In this document: one piece after another, positions 41,158-51,514 of the stretch
Layout of the letters: each line of letters starts with the position of its first letter
Numbering within the stretch: position 1 is the first letter of the stretch
Assembly (NCBI GenBank): GCA_026119855.1
Contig: JAOWBW010000359.1
Coordinates: 806,001-870,000, forward strand
Length of the DNA stretch: 64,000 nt
Reading direction: 5' to 3'
From: Campanula takesimana
Lineage: Eukaryota > Streptophyta > Magnoliopsida > Asterales > Campanulaceae
Made by a program: the position numbers and the translations under genes
The notes under the pieces: model-generated
The model's input: the letters and a program-made list of their open reading frames with translations, nothing else
What the model was told of the DNA's origin: nothing
Database searches by the model: none

Positions 41158-42642
41158 TGTTTGGTTTCGGAGTAACTTGCGCAGCGGAAAATAGCATTTA
41201 AAATTTTAATAGAAACCCAAAGCCATAGATCCGTTCATATGATTATATCAAATACATACAATATGAATACTAGAATACTAACCCTTGATGACTTTGATTT
41301 CTAGCCTTTGATCTTGGTGGAGATTTAGAAACTTGATCACGAACACAAAGCTTGAACACGAACTTTGAAGATGATGAGTTTCACCCTCTAGCGGTATCCA
41401 CACCATGAACGAATATCAATGAACTTCTTGATCTTGGTTGCTACACCAAAATTGTGAAACACGTTTTCACAATTAATATGAACTATATGGAATATAATTT
41501 GTGTATAATTTTGTTCTTCAATCAATGATCTCTTGAACAAAATAATTCTCTCAAAAACTCTTTTTGGAGGCTTGCAAAAACACATAGACTGATTAGGGAT
41601 GAATTAGGGCTGTTATATACAAGTTAGTCCTATTCCAAATAGGTAACTTATGTCTAAACCTGCAAGAAAACGGATTAAGGAAGTTTCCTCCCGAAACCGA
41701 CTGGTCCGGCCAGGTATGGCAAGTGGTCCGACCGGACCATGCCAGGTCCGCCCGGGTCCTTCCACTGGTCCGCCCGGACCTCCTCTGTTTCCAGTTTTCT
41801 TCTTCTAATTCTTTAAATCCCTCAATGGTCCTTCGATCCAATATTCCAATATAGTCTCTTTTGGATTCGTTCTATTGTGTGTGACCTTCTAGGATTATAC
41901 TAAGTTGGCAATGGGTTCAAACATGAAACCATAAGATATGATTGGGTTCTAGCAAACCGTCATACCTACACAAATAGTATAACTAGATACAAGTTCGCAT
42001 TCCTTTAGAATATGTCACAATCCTTTTGTCCACGATGTCATTGAACACAAGTCATGGTCAACGAGTCAACTTGTCTTTGTTCAATACTTTCTCGATTCCG
42101 AATATGTTGATAATCCAAACGACATTGATCCAATCAATTCATTTGAGTCCGGCCGAACATTTTCATCAACATCATTCCTACGAGAGGCCCAAGCTTGACA
42201 TCTCTCCGTAGAGGGACAAATCCATTTAGCTTATTATTCTTCCCAACGTGAATCCGATTATGCCAATCATACCCTTTATAACTACGGGGTTAAGTTAGCG
42301 GTTTGAATATGTCAAACATAATGTTCATCAAGTGGAAGACTATAATAACTTCATGTCTAAGGATTCTAATGACATTAATAATATGAGATATATGTATGAC
42401 ATTGACCATGACATAAATCTCATAGAGCGGGTCATGTCCAGTACTAAACAAGTACCCATAAATCTAACACGATCATCCATGATCATTTAGCCTTTATACT
42501 AATACCAAACAAGTAATAGGGACGTGGATTATTATAAGTAAACATGAACAACAATAATAATCAAAACATCTCTTTATAAATATGAAATAAGTGATAACAA
42601 TTACAACGTTTATTAAACGTGCCTAGGGCACCAACACCAACA
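41158..42642 (-). repeat. Copia-1 5' LTR
   Basis: 1485 bp, partner of 34188-35672. Palindromes at 41703-41780 and TATA-like GTATATAAC at 41612-41620 (one T fewer than in the other LTR). Followed by GAATG target duplication 42643-42647. Confidence 0.92.
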
Positions 42643-42860
42643 GAATGCTTCCTTGATCCGGTCCCATGTGACCCGAGATTCGTCTTTTAGGTTAAAGAAC
42701 CATTTGAGTGCATTTCCTTTCAAAGATAGTTAAAAGTGATCGGTCATTTGTTTCACGGTACAACCCTTCGCCCTTATTGCTAGGGTGTAAGCATTAAGAT
42801 GAGTCTGGGGGCAAGCAGTTCCATCAAACTTATCAATCTCCGGCATTTTGAACCTGTAAG
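42643..42860 (-). pseudogene. Tat-3 gag fragment between Copia-1 and hAT-1
   Basis: Encodes capsid-like sequence FKMPEIDKFDGTACPQTHLN, IRAKGCTVKQMTDHF and the W..IKEAF part that continues at 34187 once Copia-1 is removed. Matches Tat-2 gag (FKMPKVAMFHGDS, CPKTHLDSY). One stop near 42730. Confidence 0.78.
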
Positions 42861-43001
42861 TAGACGTGTCCATCCGGTTAAAACCGGCGGTTGACGGTTA
42901 TAACCGCCGGTTATGTTTTTTCGTTAAATGCTAACCGTAACCTAACCGTCTAACCGTGATGTCCGGTTACGGTTTACCGGTTAATGCGGTTAAACCGGTT
43001 A

Positions 43002-43034
<33 letters not shown>

Positions 43035-44004
43035 CAAAACAGTTTTTTGTTAAAAAAAAATAATAAAAAAAAAACACTTCATTTTTTTAAAGGGTTTTTT
43101 TTTCAAGTAAAAAAAAAATTTAAACTGTTTTTTTAAACAGTTTTCTTAACAGATTTTTTTAACAGTTTTATTAACAGATTTTTTAACTTTTTTTTTTTTT
43201 TTTAAACAGTTTTTATAAAAAAAAAAACGGGAGTATATGTATGAGTCATACATATATTAAACAGTTTTCTTTTGTTTTTTTGTTTTTAAGTTAAAAACTT
43301 AAAATGTATAAGTGTATAACTATAATGTATAACACAAATTTTTTAAGTAAAAAAGCGACGGTACCCTTAAATTTTATTAATTAAAATTAAAAACTATCTA
43401 ACAAAGTGACTGGAATTTTCTAAATAGATTAAAAAAGTGATTTCGTTAAAAAACTAACTGGAAAGCGTTAAAAACTGACTGGAATTATGCAATCTAACTG
43501 GAAATATGAGAGAGTGTGAGAGACTTAGGAATTAGTAGAGAGAGAAAGAGTATAGAGAAGATGTGGAACTAAAATGGTAGGTGGGAGGGGGTATTTTATA
43601 TGTAAGCAATTTTTGGTTTTTTTTTTTTTTTATTTTCATTTAAGGCCGAAAGTTAACTGAACTAACGGCTAGTTGGAAAACTAGCCATTTTTGGACAGTG
43701 GTGGTCAGTCAGACATGGGGAAATGGGGGGGGGGGGGGCCCGGTGCAAATTTTTGAAAAGTAGCCGTTAGGCGGTTAACCGCCGGTTTTATAAACGGTTT
43801 AACCGCCGGTTAGCCGGTTGCCGGTTAACCGGTTTATAACCGGCGGCTTACCGGTTTTGAGAAGGGCCTAACCGAAACCAGACCGGGAATTACGGTTGAC
43901 GGGTGAGCCGGTTGCCGGTTAACCGGTTTCCCGGTTTTGACCCGGTTTTGACCGGTTAGAAACCGCCGGTTAGCCGATTGCCGGTTTTTTTTTGGTCACG
44001 TCTA
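42861..44004. mobile_element. hAT-1: non-autonomous hAT-like DNA transposon, 1144 bp
   Basis: Flanked by the perfect 8-bp duplication CCTGTAAG (42853-42860 and 44005-44012). Ends TAGACGTGTCC...GGTCACGTCTA form an 11-bp terminal inverted repeat with one mismatch. An 8-bp duplication and TAG-type ends fit the hAT superfamily. Subterminal regions are dense in CCGGTTAA, AACCGCCGG and GGTTAACCGG, the kind of repeat transposase would bind. The middle is AT-rich with long T and A runs and no coding capacity. Its removal restores the Tat-3 gag frame. Confidence 0.85.
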
Positions 44005-44742
44005 CCTGTAAGGGAGGGGAACAATTTTATCGGGATCAGTGATTGCCGAGGTGGACTTCTTCTCGTTCATCCCCTCAAACCTTTCTTCCATTTGTTTCAA
44101 CTTTTCCACCAACCATCCCATTTGAGGGTCCACAGGCGGGCTAGAATTGATGGATCCCATGGTTTGGGTTGTTACTGGCATTATGGTCGGAGGCACAGTG
44201 ATGGACGGTACTACCGGGGAAGGCTTTGAGGTGGTGCATGGGTGTAAACAAACCCATATCCTGGATTATTTGCTGGGATGTACGATGGGATGGCTTCAGG
44301 GGTTTGTGCTACCGGTAGTGAATGGGTACGACACCCCTTGGGATGAGGTGGGCAAAGTCGGAGGTGGTAACCAGCGGTAGCCGGGGCTAAGGGTGTTTGG
44401 TTTGTCGGGATCGGACCATATGGGTTGAATCCGGGCGGACATATGGGAGATCCTTCCGGCGGGATGAAAGGAACCTGGGTGGTAGGCACACTTTGATGGA
44501 TGGTGTTTGGAATGCGGGACGTGAGGCCGCCACATTGGGGTAAGTTTGGGGGGGGGGGGAACTCGGTTATAACCCTGGGGTCGTACATTTTCAACCTCCT
44601 CTTCCTCCGTGATTTCCACAAAACCTCCATCATTCTCAAATACGACGGCTATCCCTCTCTGTCTCATGGCTTCCACAACCCTATTCTGCATATCTTCCTG
44701 ATGTTTTCTGACACTTTCTTCCCTGGCCCTGGCGGCCTCTAG
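44005..44742 (-). pseudogene. Tat-3 gag fragment between hAT-1 and Chromo-1
   Basis: Encodes the proline-rich N-terminal region and coiled coil: ARAREESVRKHQEDMQNRVV, FENDGGFVEITEEEEVENV, then MGWLVEKLKQMEERFEGMNE and DPDKIVPLPYR. A frameshift near 44545, at a G run, breaks it. Continues at 53621 upstream and at 42860 downstream. Confidence 0.78.
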
Positions 44743-46845
44743 TGTCGCGACCCCGGACCCCGCGGGCCCCGAGACCGCGATCTGGACGCCGACTCTAAAA
44801 CCCAAAACTGTGAAATACTGAAGTTAAAAATTCCATTTGACACCAAAAGGTGATACACAAGGTTTTGAAAATCAACTTGAACAACAAAGTAACACTAGTA
44901 CAAACTCCATAAGTTTATACACCAAACTTACAAAATACACAATCCTAATGACGTCAATGTTTGGTTCCAATATCCCAAAATGGTTACACATTTACATAAT
45001 GTAAACCAACCTATAATATCCTTCCCCAAAAGATCGGATCCACTCTCGACGTCCTCGCTCTCGTGATCAGCGAAACTAATCCTTAGCACCTGGGGGGGTT
45101 AAGGAAAAACAAAGATAAAAGAAAGGGGGTGAGATAAATCTCAATAAGTTACTAATGCAACTACATGACATGCTATGATCCAATAAGAAATAAACAATAA
45201 TAATTATCACGTAGCACATAGCAAATATCATATATCAGGTGGCAGCGGAAATAAACACATAACAAAGGATATAGCCAAGGTTTTCCAAACCGGAACATCC
45301 AAATAAAGGATCGCTGCGCAGCTTCAATAATCAACAAATCCTCATCTTCATAATAGCATGAAAGCCGAAGAGAAACCCCGGTACCGGAACCAATAACCAA
45401 GAAGTGTCACAAGGGACGGGAGACATGCCACAAAGTCATGCTCCAAGAAGCTAAAATGCACACAAAGGAGCTAGCTCTTCTCACATCCAAGGCCAATCTG
45501 GAGGAGGGTAATAATGGGGCAAAACAATGGTCAACATCACAATGGACTTGGCCGTGCCATCATAACGTCTCGCATCGCCCAAACACACACAAAATACCAG
45601 CTGGACTTTCAAATAAATGCTAAGTAATAAAATACTAGCTCGATAAACAACAAAGGATTCCAAAGTAGGGAATCATTCCAATTAAATCACCACAAAGGTA
45701 AACCAATACTAACTGCACATCAAAGGTGAATCACATTCCCAACAATGATAATTAATCAAACTCCATATCATATTTATTCACAAAGGAATCAAATCCACAC
45801 AATAAAGTGTTCCACGGTGTTATCTTAAGTTAATTAGAAGGATTAAGCCTAAACTAGTTAAGCCATTTGGTTTAAACAAGCAAAAGGGCAAAATTCCTGG
45901 AACAGGGGCGGGCGGGCGCCTGGAATAGGGTCAGGCGGGCGCTTGAGTTGGCAGAAGGTCAGGTCTTCAGAAAATGACATGTAGGCGGGCGCCTGGAGGG
46001 GGTCAGGCGGGCGCCTGGTCTACGGACAGGGAAGAAAACAGAGCTGGGTTTCTCCAAGTTCATACCAAAATAACCCCAAATCCTTACCATCCCTAAATCA
46101 ACCAAAATCAAGACTTCCAACACCCATACTAAGGTACCCAAACCACATTTAACTAAAAAGGGGATCTTAACAACACTCTTGATCAATCAAAGCCAAGAAT
46201 CAAACTCAACATTTAAATCAATCACCATTTTCACCCAAAACTCAAATAAATTCAAAATAAATTCGAAACTCAATCAAACTTCAAATATAACATATCAAAC
46301 ATCATATAAACATGATATGAACATTTTAGCATCATAATGGGGAAAAGTAACTTACTTGTAAATTCTCAAAGTTGATGGATTCGATTCTTTTTGGCTTCCT
46401 ACGATCCTATCGACGATCTAAACAAGGTTTACGTTTTAAGAAATGAGAAATGATGAGAGGAAGAAGGAGTAAATGAAGAGAGAAGATAAAGAAGAAAACT
46501 TACCCAAATTTGCTAGAGAGAGGAAGAGAGATGCTGGGAAGAAGAATGGTGAGGGTGAGGGAGGAGGTGAGGGAAATAGGGAGTAGGGGGAAATTATTTT
46601 GAAAAGTTACAATTAGGGCCCCTCCCTTACACTACCCAATTCAATACTCCCACTAACAACTAAAAACCCAACACTTCTATACTAGCACAAATGACCCAAT
46701 ACAAAGCTAGGCATAAATATTATAACACATAAATTGCACACATAATTATTTAAATAAATAATAATTTAAATAATAAGCAAGCAAATAATTAAATAAAAAT
46801 CATTTAATTACTATTAAAATAGAGCCTATATTTCGGGTCGTGACA
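44743..46845 (-). repeat. Chromo-1 3' LTR
   Basis: Contains four AGGCGGGCGCCTGG-type sites at 45905-46019. Unlike the other families no convincing TATA box lies just downstream of them; GAATAAATATG near 45770-45785 is the nearest candidate. Partner of 51515-53620. Confidence 0.93.
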
Positions 46846-46860
46846 GTCACTCCCCCTTAA
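46846..46860 (-). other. Chromo-1 polypurine tract
   Basis: Minus strand TTAAGGGGGAGTGAC directly before the 3' LTR start TGTCACG. Confidence 0.85.
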
Positions 46861-46894
46861 AGAAAATTCGTCCCGAATTTTAACGAGACTTACC

Positions 46895-48280
46895 TTAAAC
46901 AAAAAGCCAAAGAAATTTCCTCTCGATCTCATCTCGGAGCTCCCACGTCGACTCCTCGATATTATGATTCCTCCAAAGAACTCGAACGAACGCAATGCTT
47001 TTGCTCCTCAACTCTTGAACTTTAGAATCTAGGATCCGAACCGGTCGTTCCTCATAAGTCATATCGGGCTCAATATCCTCCGGTATCCTCGGTAACACGT
47101 GAGACGGATCATGAACATACTTCCGAAGCATAGAAACGTGAAAGACGTTGTGCAACCGGTCCAAAGATGGCGGTAACGCAAGACGATACGCTAGAAGTCC
47201 AACCATTCCCAAAATCTCAAACGGACCTATAAACCTCGGAGCCAACTTGCCTTTCTTCCCAAATCTACGAATACCCACCTTCGGAGATACCTTCAAGAAT
47301 ACCAAATCACCAATCTGAAAACTAAGATCTCGCCTTCGGTTATCTGCGTAGCTCTTATGTCGACTCTGGGCTGTCTTCAATCTATCCCGGATAACTCTAA
47401 CTTTCTCAACCGAATCCCGAAGCAAATCAATACCCAAAACTTTCGCTTCGCCAACCTCATCCCAACAAATAGGCGATCTACATTTCCGTCCATACAAGGC
47501 CTCAAACGGTGCCATCTCGATACTAGCCTGATAACTGTTGTTGTAGGAGAACTCCACTAACGGTAGGTGCGAATCCCAAGAACCGGAAAAGTCTATCGAA
47601 CACGCTCGCAACATATCCTCAAGAATCTGAATAGTCCTCTCGGATTGACCGTCGGTCTGAGGAAGAAAAGCTGTACTAAAACGTAAATCTGTACCCAAAG
47701 CTTCCTGAAACGCCTTCCAGAACCTAGAAGTAAACCTCGGGTCTCGATCTGACACAATGCTAACCGGAACTCCATGCAATCTAATGATCTCATCGATATA
47801 AAGGGTCGCAAGCTTCTCCATCGAATATCTGATATCAATAGGCAAGAAATGGGCACTCTTAGTCAATCTATCCACTATTACCCAAACACTGTCATACTTC
47901 CTACGGGTACGAGGCAGTCCCGTAACGAAATCCATAGTCACATGCTCCCATTTCCACTCGGGAATCTCTAACGGCTGAAGCAATTCCGCGGGTCTCTGAT
48001 GCTCGGCTTTGACCTGCTGACAAGTTAAACACCTCGATACATACCCGGCTATTTCCCTCTTCATATTAATCCACCAAAATTGTTGCTTCAAATCCTGATA
48101 CATCTTCGTACTACCCGGATGAATAGTATACCTCGATTTGTGACCCTCATCAAGAACTCTCTGTTTAATTCCATCAATATCTGGAACACACAAACGACCA
48201 CGGAAAGTCAAAACTCCACTCGAGCTAACAGAAAAATCCTCGAAGTTCTTTTCCTTCAATTTACCCATTATCTTCACCAA
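46895..48280 (-). CDS. Chromo-1 integrase with C-terminal chromodomain-like end
   Basis: 461 codons, open. Zinc region with HPGSTKMYQDLKQQFWW and CLTCQQVKAEHQRP; catalytic residues in HVTMDFVTGLP, VSDRDPRFTSRFW and QTDGQSERTIQIL; GPFEILGMVGLLAYRLALP region; then YEERPVRILDSKVQELRSK and FVRVLWRNHNIEESTWELR, a chromodomain-like ending that would target insertion to heterochromatin marks. Last codons lie about 50 bp from the LTR. The only long uninterrupted coding frame of this element. Confidence 0.9.
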   Translation of the reverse strand: MVKIMGKLKEKNFEDFSVSSSGVLTFRGRLCVPDIDGIKQRVLDEGHKSRYTIHPGSTKMYQDLKQQFWWINMKREIAGYVSRCLTCQQVKAEHQRPAELLQPLEIPEWKWEHVTMDFVTGLPRTRRKYDSVWVIVDRLTKSAHFLPIDIRYSMEKLATLYIDEIIRLHGVPVSIVSDRDPRFTSRFWKAFQEALGTDLRFSTAFLPQTDGQSERTIQILEDMLRACSIDFSGSWDSHLPLVEFSYNNSYQASIEMAPFEALYGRKCRSPICWDEVGEAKVLGIDLLRDSVEKVRVIRDRLKTAQSRHKSYADNRRRDLSFQIGDLVFLKVSPKVGIRRFGKKGKLAPRFIGPFEILGMVGLLAYRLALPPSLDRLHNVFHVSMLRKYVHDPSHVLPRIPEDIEPDMTYEERPVRILDSKVQELRSKSIAFVRVLWRNHNIEESTWELRDEIERKFLWLFV

Positions 48281-48752
48281 CTCGGGATCTTCTTTTGAGC
48301 TTCCTTTATCCTCTGAATTAGGGTCGAAGATACCCTAATATTCGCAAAAATAGCCCCATGTCTCGATTCACGAGGAGACCAATCTCGAACATCCTCAAGC
48401 ATTTTCCATTCACGGACCATCATCGAAGCCACATAAGATTTTCTACTAATCGCATCGGCCACCACATTCGCTTTCCCCGATGATAAGAAATCGTGCAATC
48501 GTAATCCTTCAATAATTCCATCCATCGGCGCTGTCGGTTGTTCAACTCTTTCTGGGAGAAAAGGTACTTCAAACTCTTGTGATCCGTAAAAATTTCGAAC
48601 TTCGCTCCATAAAGGTAGTGCTTCCATTTATGCAACGCAAATACAATAGCCGCTAACTCCATATCATGAGTCGGGTAATTCTGTTCACTCGGGGTCAACT
48701 TCCTCGAAGCATACGCAATTACTTTCCCATTCTGCATCAACACACAACCCAA
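48274..48752 (-). pseudogene. Chromo-1 RNase H, frameshifted
   Basis: Frame 48752-48420: MGCVLMQNGKVIAYASRKL, NYPTHDMELAAIVFALHKW, FEIFTDHKSLKYLFSQKEL, RRWMELLKDYDC. The frame slips near 48470 and continues as SGKANVVADAISRKSY to 48274 (final Asp). One-base shifts only. Confidence 0.88.
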
Positions 48753-48781
48753 ACCCTCTTTCGAAGCATCACTATAAATTA

Positions 48782-49783
48782 CTAAGCCATCGCTCCCTTA
48801 GGCAAACTCAAGATCGGTGCGGTAGTCAACCTCTTCTTCAATTCCTCGAAACTCTTGTCACATTTCTCGGTCCACACAAACGGAACATTCTTCCGGGTCA
48901 ATTGGGTCATCGGAGTAGCAATCCTCGAAAATCCCTCAATAAATCTTCGGTAATAACCGGCTAAACCCAGAAAGCTTCTAATCTCTGTCACTGATTCGGG
49001 TCTCTTCCAATCTACTATAGCCTCTATCTTTGACGGATCCACAGAAATCCCATCTTTCGAAATACATGACCCAAAAATGACACCTTCTCGAGCCAAAATT
49101 CGCATTTGCTAAACTTCGCAAATAATTTCTCCCTCGCTAGAACGGATAAAACTGTCCTCAAATGTTGCTCGTGCTCCTCTCGAGATTTTGAATAAACAAG
49201 AATGTCGTCGATGAAAACCACCACGAACGAATCAAGATAAGGATGGAAGACTCGGTTCATCAAATCCATAAACACGGCCGGCGCGTTCGTCAACCCAAAC
49301 GGCATAACCAAGAACTCATAATGGCCATAACGAGTGCGAAAAGCAGTCTTCGGAATATCCTCCGATCGAACCTTCAACTGATGGTACCCACTCCTCAAAT
49401 CAAGCTTAGAGAAAACCACGGACCCTTGAAGCTGATCAAACAAATCATCGATATGCGGTAGAGGATACTTGTTCTTCACCGTAACCTGATTCAACTTCCG
49501 GTAATCGATACACAATCTCAACGAACCATCTTTCTTCCGCACAAACAAAACCGGCGCTTCCCCACGGGGAAACACTAGGGCGGATAAACCCTCGATCAAG
49601 CAACTCTTGCAACTGAACCTTTAATTCCTTCAACTCTGCTAGGGCTAACCTATAAGGTGTTTTCGAAATCGGAGCCGTACCCGGCAAAAGATCTACACAA
49701 AACTCAATCCCACGATCGGGAGGCATATCATACTCGGTAGAGAAAACATCGGGAAATTCCCGAACTACCCGAACACTATCCAA
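48782..49783 (-). pseudogene. Chromo-1 reverse transcriptase, frameshifted
   Basis: Segments 49783-49445 (EYDMPPDRGIEFCVDLLPGT, LQELLDRGFIRPSVSPWGS), 49599-49024 (VLFVRKKDGSLRLCIDYRKL, LDLRSGYHQLKV, MPFGLTNAPAVFMDLMNRVF, VVFIDDILVYSKS) and 49105-48782 (SFLGLAGYYRRFIEGFSRIA). Catalytic FIDD is present. Two one-base shifts (near 49560 and 49070) break an otherwise well-kept gene. Confidence 0.9.
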
Positions 49784-49784
49784 A

Positions 49785-50400
49785 CTAGGGATTCTTTCCT
49801 AGTATCAAGAACACTAGCCAATATCCCTCACAACCACTATGCAATAATTTCTTCGCTTTCAAATAAGAAATTAAGCGAGCTTTTCTACTCAGAGGACTAG
49901 CCTCAAACACAAATTTAGGCACATCGGGAATAGAAAAAGTAACAGTTTTCTTACGGCAATCAACAGAAGCATGAAACTTGCTCAACCAATCCATACCAAA
50001 ATGACATCAAAGTCTTGGATAGGAAGAACCACCAAATCCGCACAAAGGACTCGACCACAAATAACCACATCACAAGCACGAAAGACTCGATCAGAAATCA
50101 AGCATTCTCCTATAGGGGTCGACACCTCTAGCACGTACGGAAAGACTCGAATACAGCATTTAACATGGAAGCAAATTGCACAGAAATGTATGAATGAGCA
50201 TTTAACATGGAAGCAAATTGCACAGAAATGTGTGAATGAGATGATCCTGGATCTACTAACGCGTCGTGCGGCTCACATTAGATATAGAAATAATACCTCC
50301 AATAACTGTAGGATCATCTGTGGCTTGTTGTTGATTCATTGCAAACACTTTCCCTTGGACCTTGGGCTTTCCCGTAGCGTCCCTTTTTGACCCTGAGGAG
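49785..50400 (-). pseudogene. Chromo-1 protease region with a 42-bp tandem duplication
   Basis: The region before RT encodes the protease end (MDWLSKFHASVDC at 49994) and, further upstream, protease-like sequence. At 50156-50197 and 50198-50239 a 42-bp segment is repeated almost exactly (one base differs), adding 14 codons in frame. Frameshifts surround it. The zinc-knuckle part of gag lies around 50430-50540. Confidence 0.65.
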
Positions 50401-50688
50401 TCCCAGCTCCTACCCATGTTGGTGAATTCTATTCCTCGGACAACCCCTTACAAAATGACCCATCTGACCACATTGGTGCACCTTCCTTGCTTCTTCCCAC
50501 AACGGTCTTCAGAATGACCTTCCTTTTGACAATACGAACAAAGCCTCTAATATGGCTCCCCTTGGTTCCCGAAAGTGGTACCACGGGTTCCTTGGGATCG
50601 GTTGCCCTCGGGACTGAGATTGTCCCCTAAAGTTACCTCGGTTATCGGAAACAGGTATTGAGGTTGAGACTTAGCATGGCTTCCCGGT

Positions 50689-51404
50689 TTACCCGTACCC
50701 GCAACCTCGGTTTTTTTCTTTTTTATGCTCCCCGATATCTTGCTCTATCAAATAAGCTCGGTCCACCGCATCTTGGAATGTCACAATCCGTTGAGGAATA
50801 AGTTGAGTACGGATGGAGGTCTTCAATCCCCGAATAAATCTCATAGCCTTTTGTTCCTCGGTCCTCACCAAATAGTCGCAATACCGGGCTAACTCTATGA
50901 TTCGCCGAGTATTGTGCTATAGACAACACCTTGCTCTAAGTTGAGTAGCTCGATCTCCTTTCGGTTTTGATCAACAATCGGAATGAAATGCTCCTTGAAT
51001 TTGCGCACGAACAACTCCCACGCATAACCGTGCGAGTATCATCCCAACTAGCTTTAACACCTTTCCACAATGTCGGCGGCTCCCACAAGCTTGTAAGCCG
51101 CGAACCGGACCTTGTCCTCATCCGAACACCCAAATACATCATAAATCTTCTCCATAGACTCAATCCACAACTCAGCTTTCCTTACATCGGGCTCCCCATT
51201 GAATTCAACCGGTTTTAACTTCAGAAATTGCTCCAATCCATAGCGGGGTGGTGCTTGTTCTACCCTCGGGCCTTGATCATGTATGGCCTTCATGGCCGCC
51301 TCAAACATGCCTTGAAACATGGCACGTGCTTCTTCCCTTGTATCATTCTGATTTGCATTACCGGAACTACCTTCACCACTCCTTCTACGAACCATTGTCA
51401 ACAA
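50689..51404 (-). pseudogene. Chromo-1 gag, frameshifted
   Basis: Starts near 51396 (MVRRRSGEGSSGNANQND). Capsid-like KPVEFNGEPDVRKAELWIES, MEKIYDVFGCSDEDKVRFA, AYKLVGAADI; then after slips near 51070 and 50960 WDDTR and RFIRGLKTSIRTQLIPQ. Typical chromovirus gag in pieces that join by one-base corrections. Confidence 0.82.
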
Positions 51405-51500
51405 GTACCTGCATAAAACATCAACCGTTAATCACTCCGCACACTACTACCCACCTAGGTCATACTAATCCACTAGACTTATACTTAGAGCCAATGCCAT

Positions 51501-51514
51501 AGCTCTGATACCAA
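51501..51514 (-). other. Chromo-1 primer binding site
   Basis: Minus strand TTGGTATCAGAGC directly after the 5' LTR; initiator tRNA-Met type. Confidence 0.9.

Larger units (their letters stand above)
34188..42642 (-). mobile_element. Copia-1: complete Ty1/copia element, 8455 bp
   Basis: LTRs of 1485 bp (34188-35672 and 41158-42642), TG...CA ends (TGTTGG...CAAACA on the minus strand), target duplication GAATG on both sides, tRNA-Met-type primer site and a typical polypurine tract. Gene order gag, protease, integrase, RT, RNase H is that of Ty1/copia. Several frameshifts break the polyprotein. The LTRs differ at a few tens of positions by eye, so it is older than Tat-2 and Chromo-1. Inserted in Tat-3 gag. 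Confidence 0.93.

Noticed and set aside
43730..43742. G-run as a G-quadruplex or functional element
   Set aside because: A plain homopolymer of uncertain length within hAT-1; more likely sequencing-sensitive simple sequence.
45438..45623. ORF duplicated at 52213-52398, and 45959-46186 with 52742-52960
   Set aside because: Inside Chromo-1 LTRs; duplicated because LTRs are. No coding signature.
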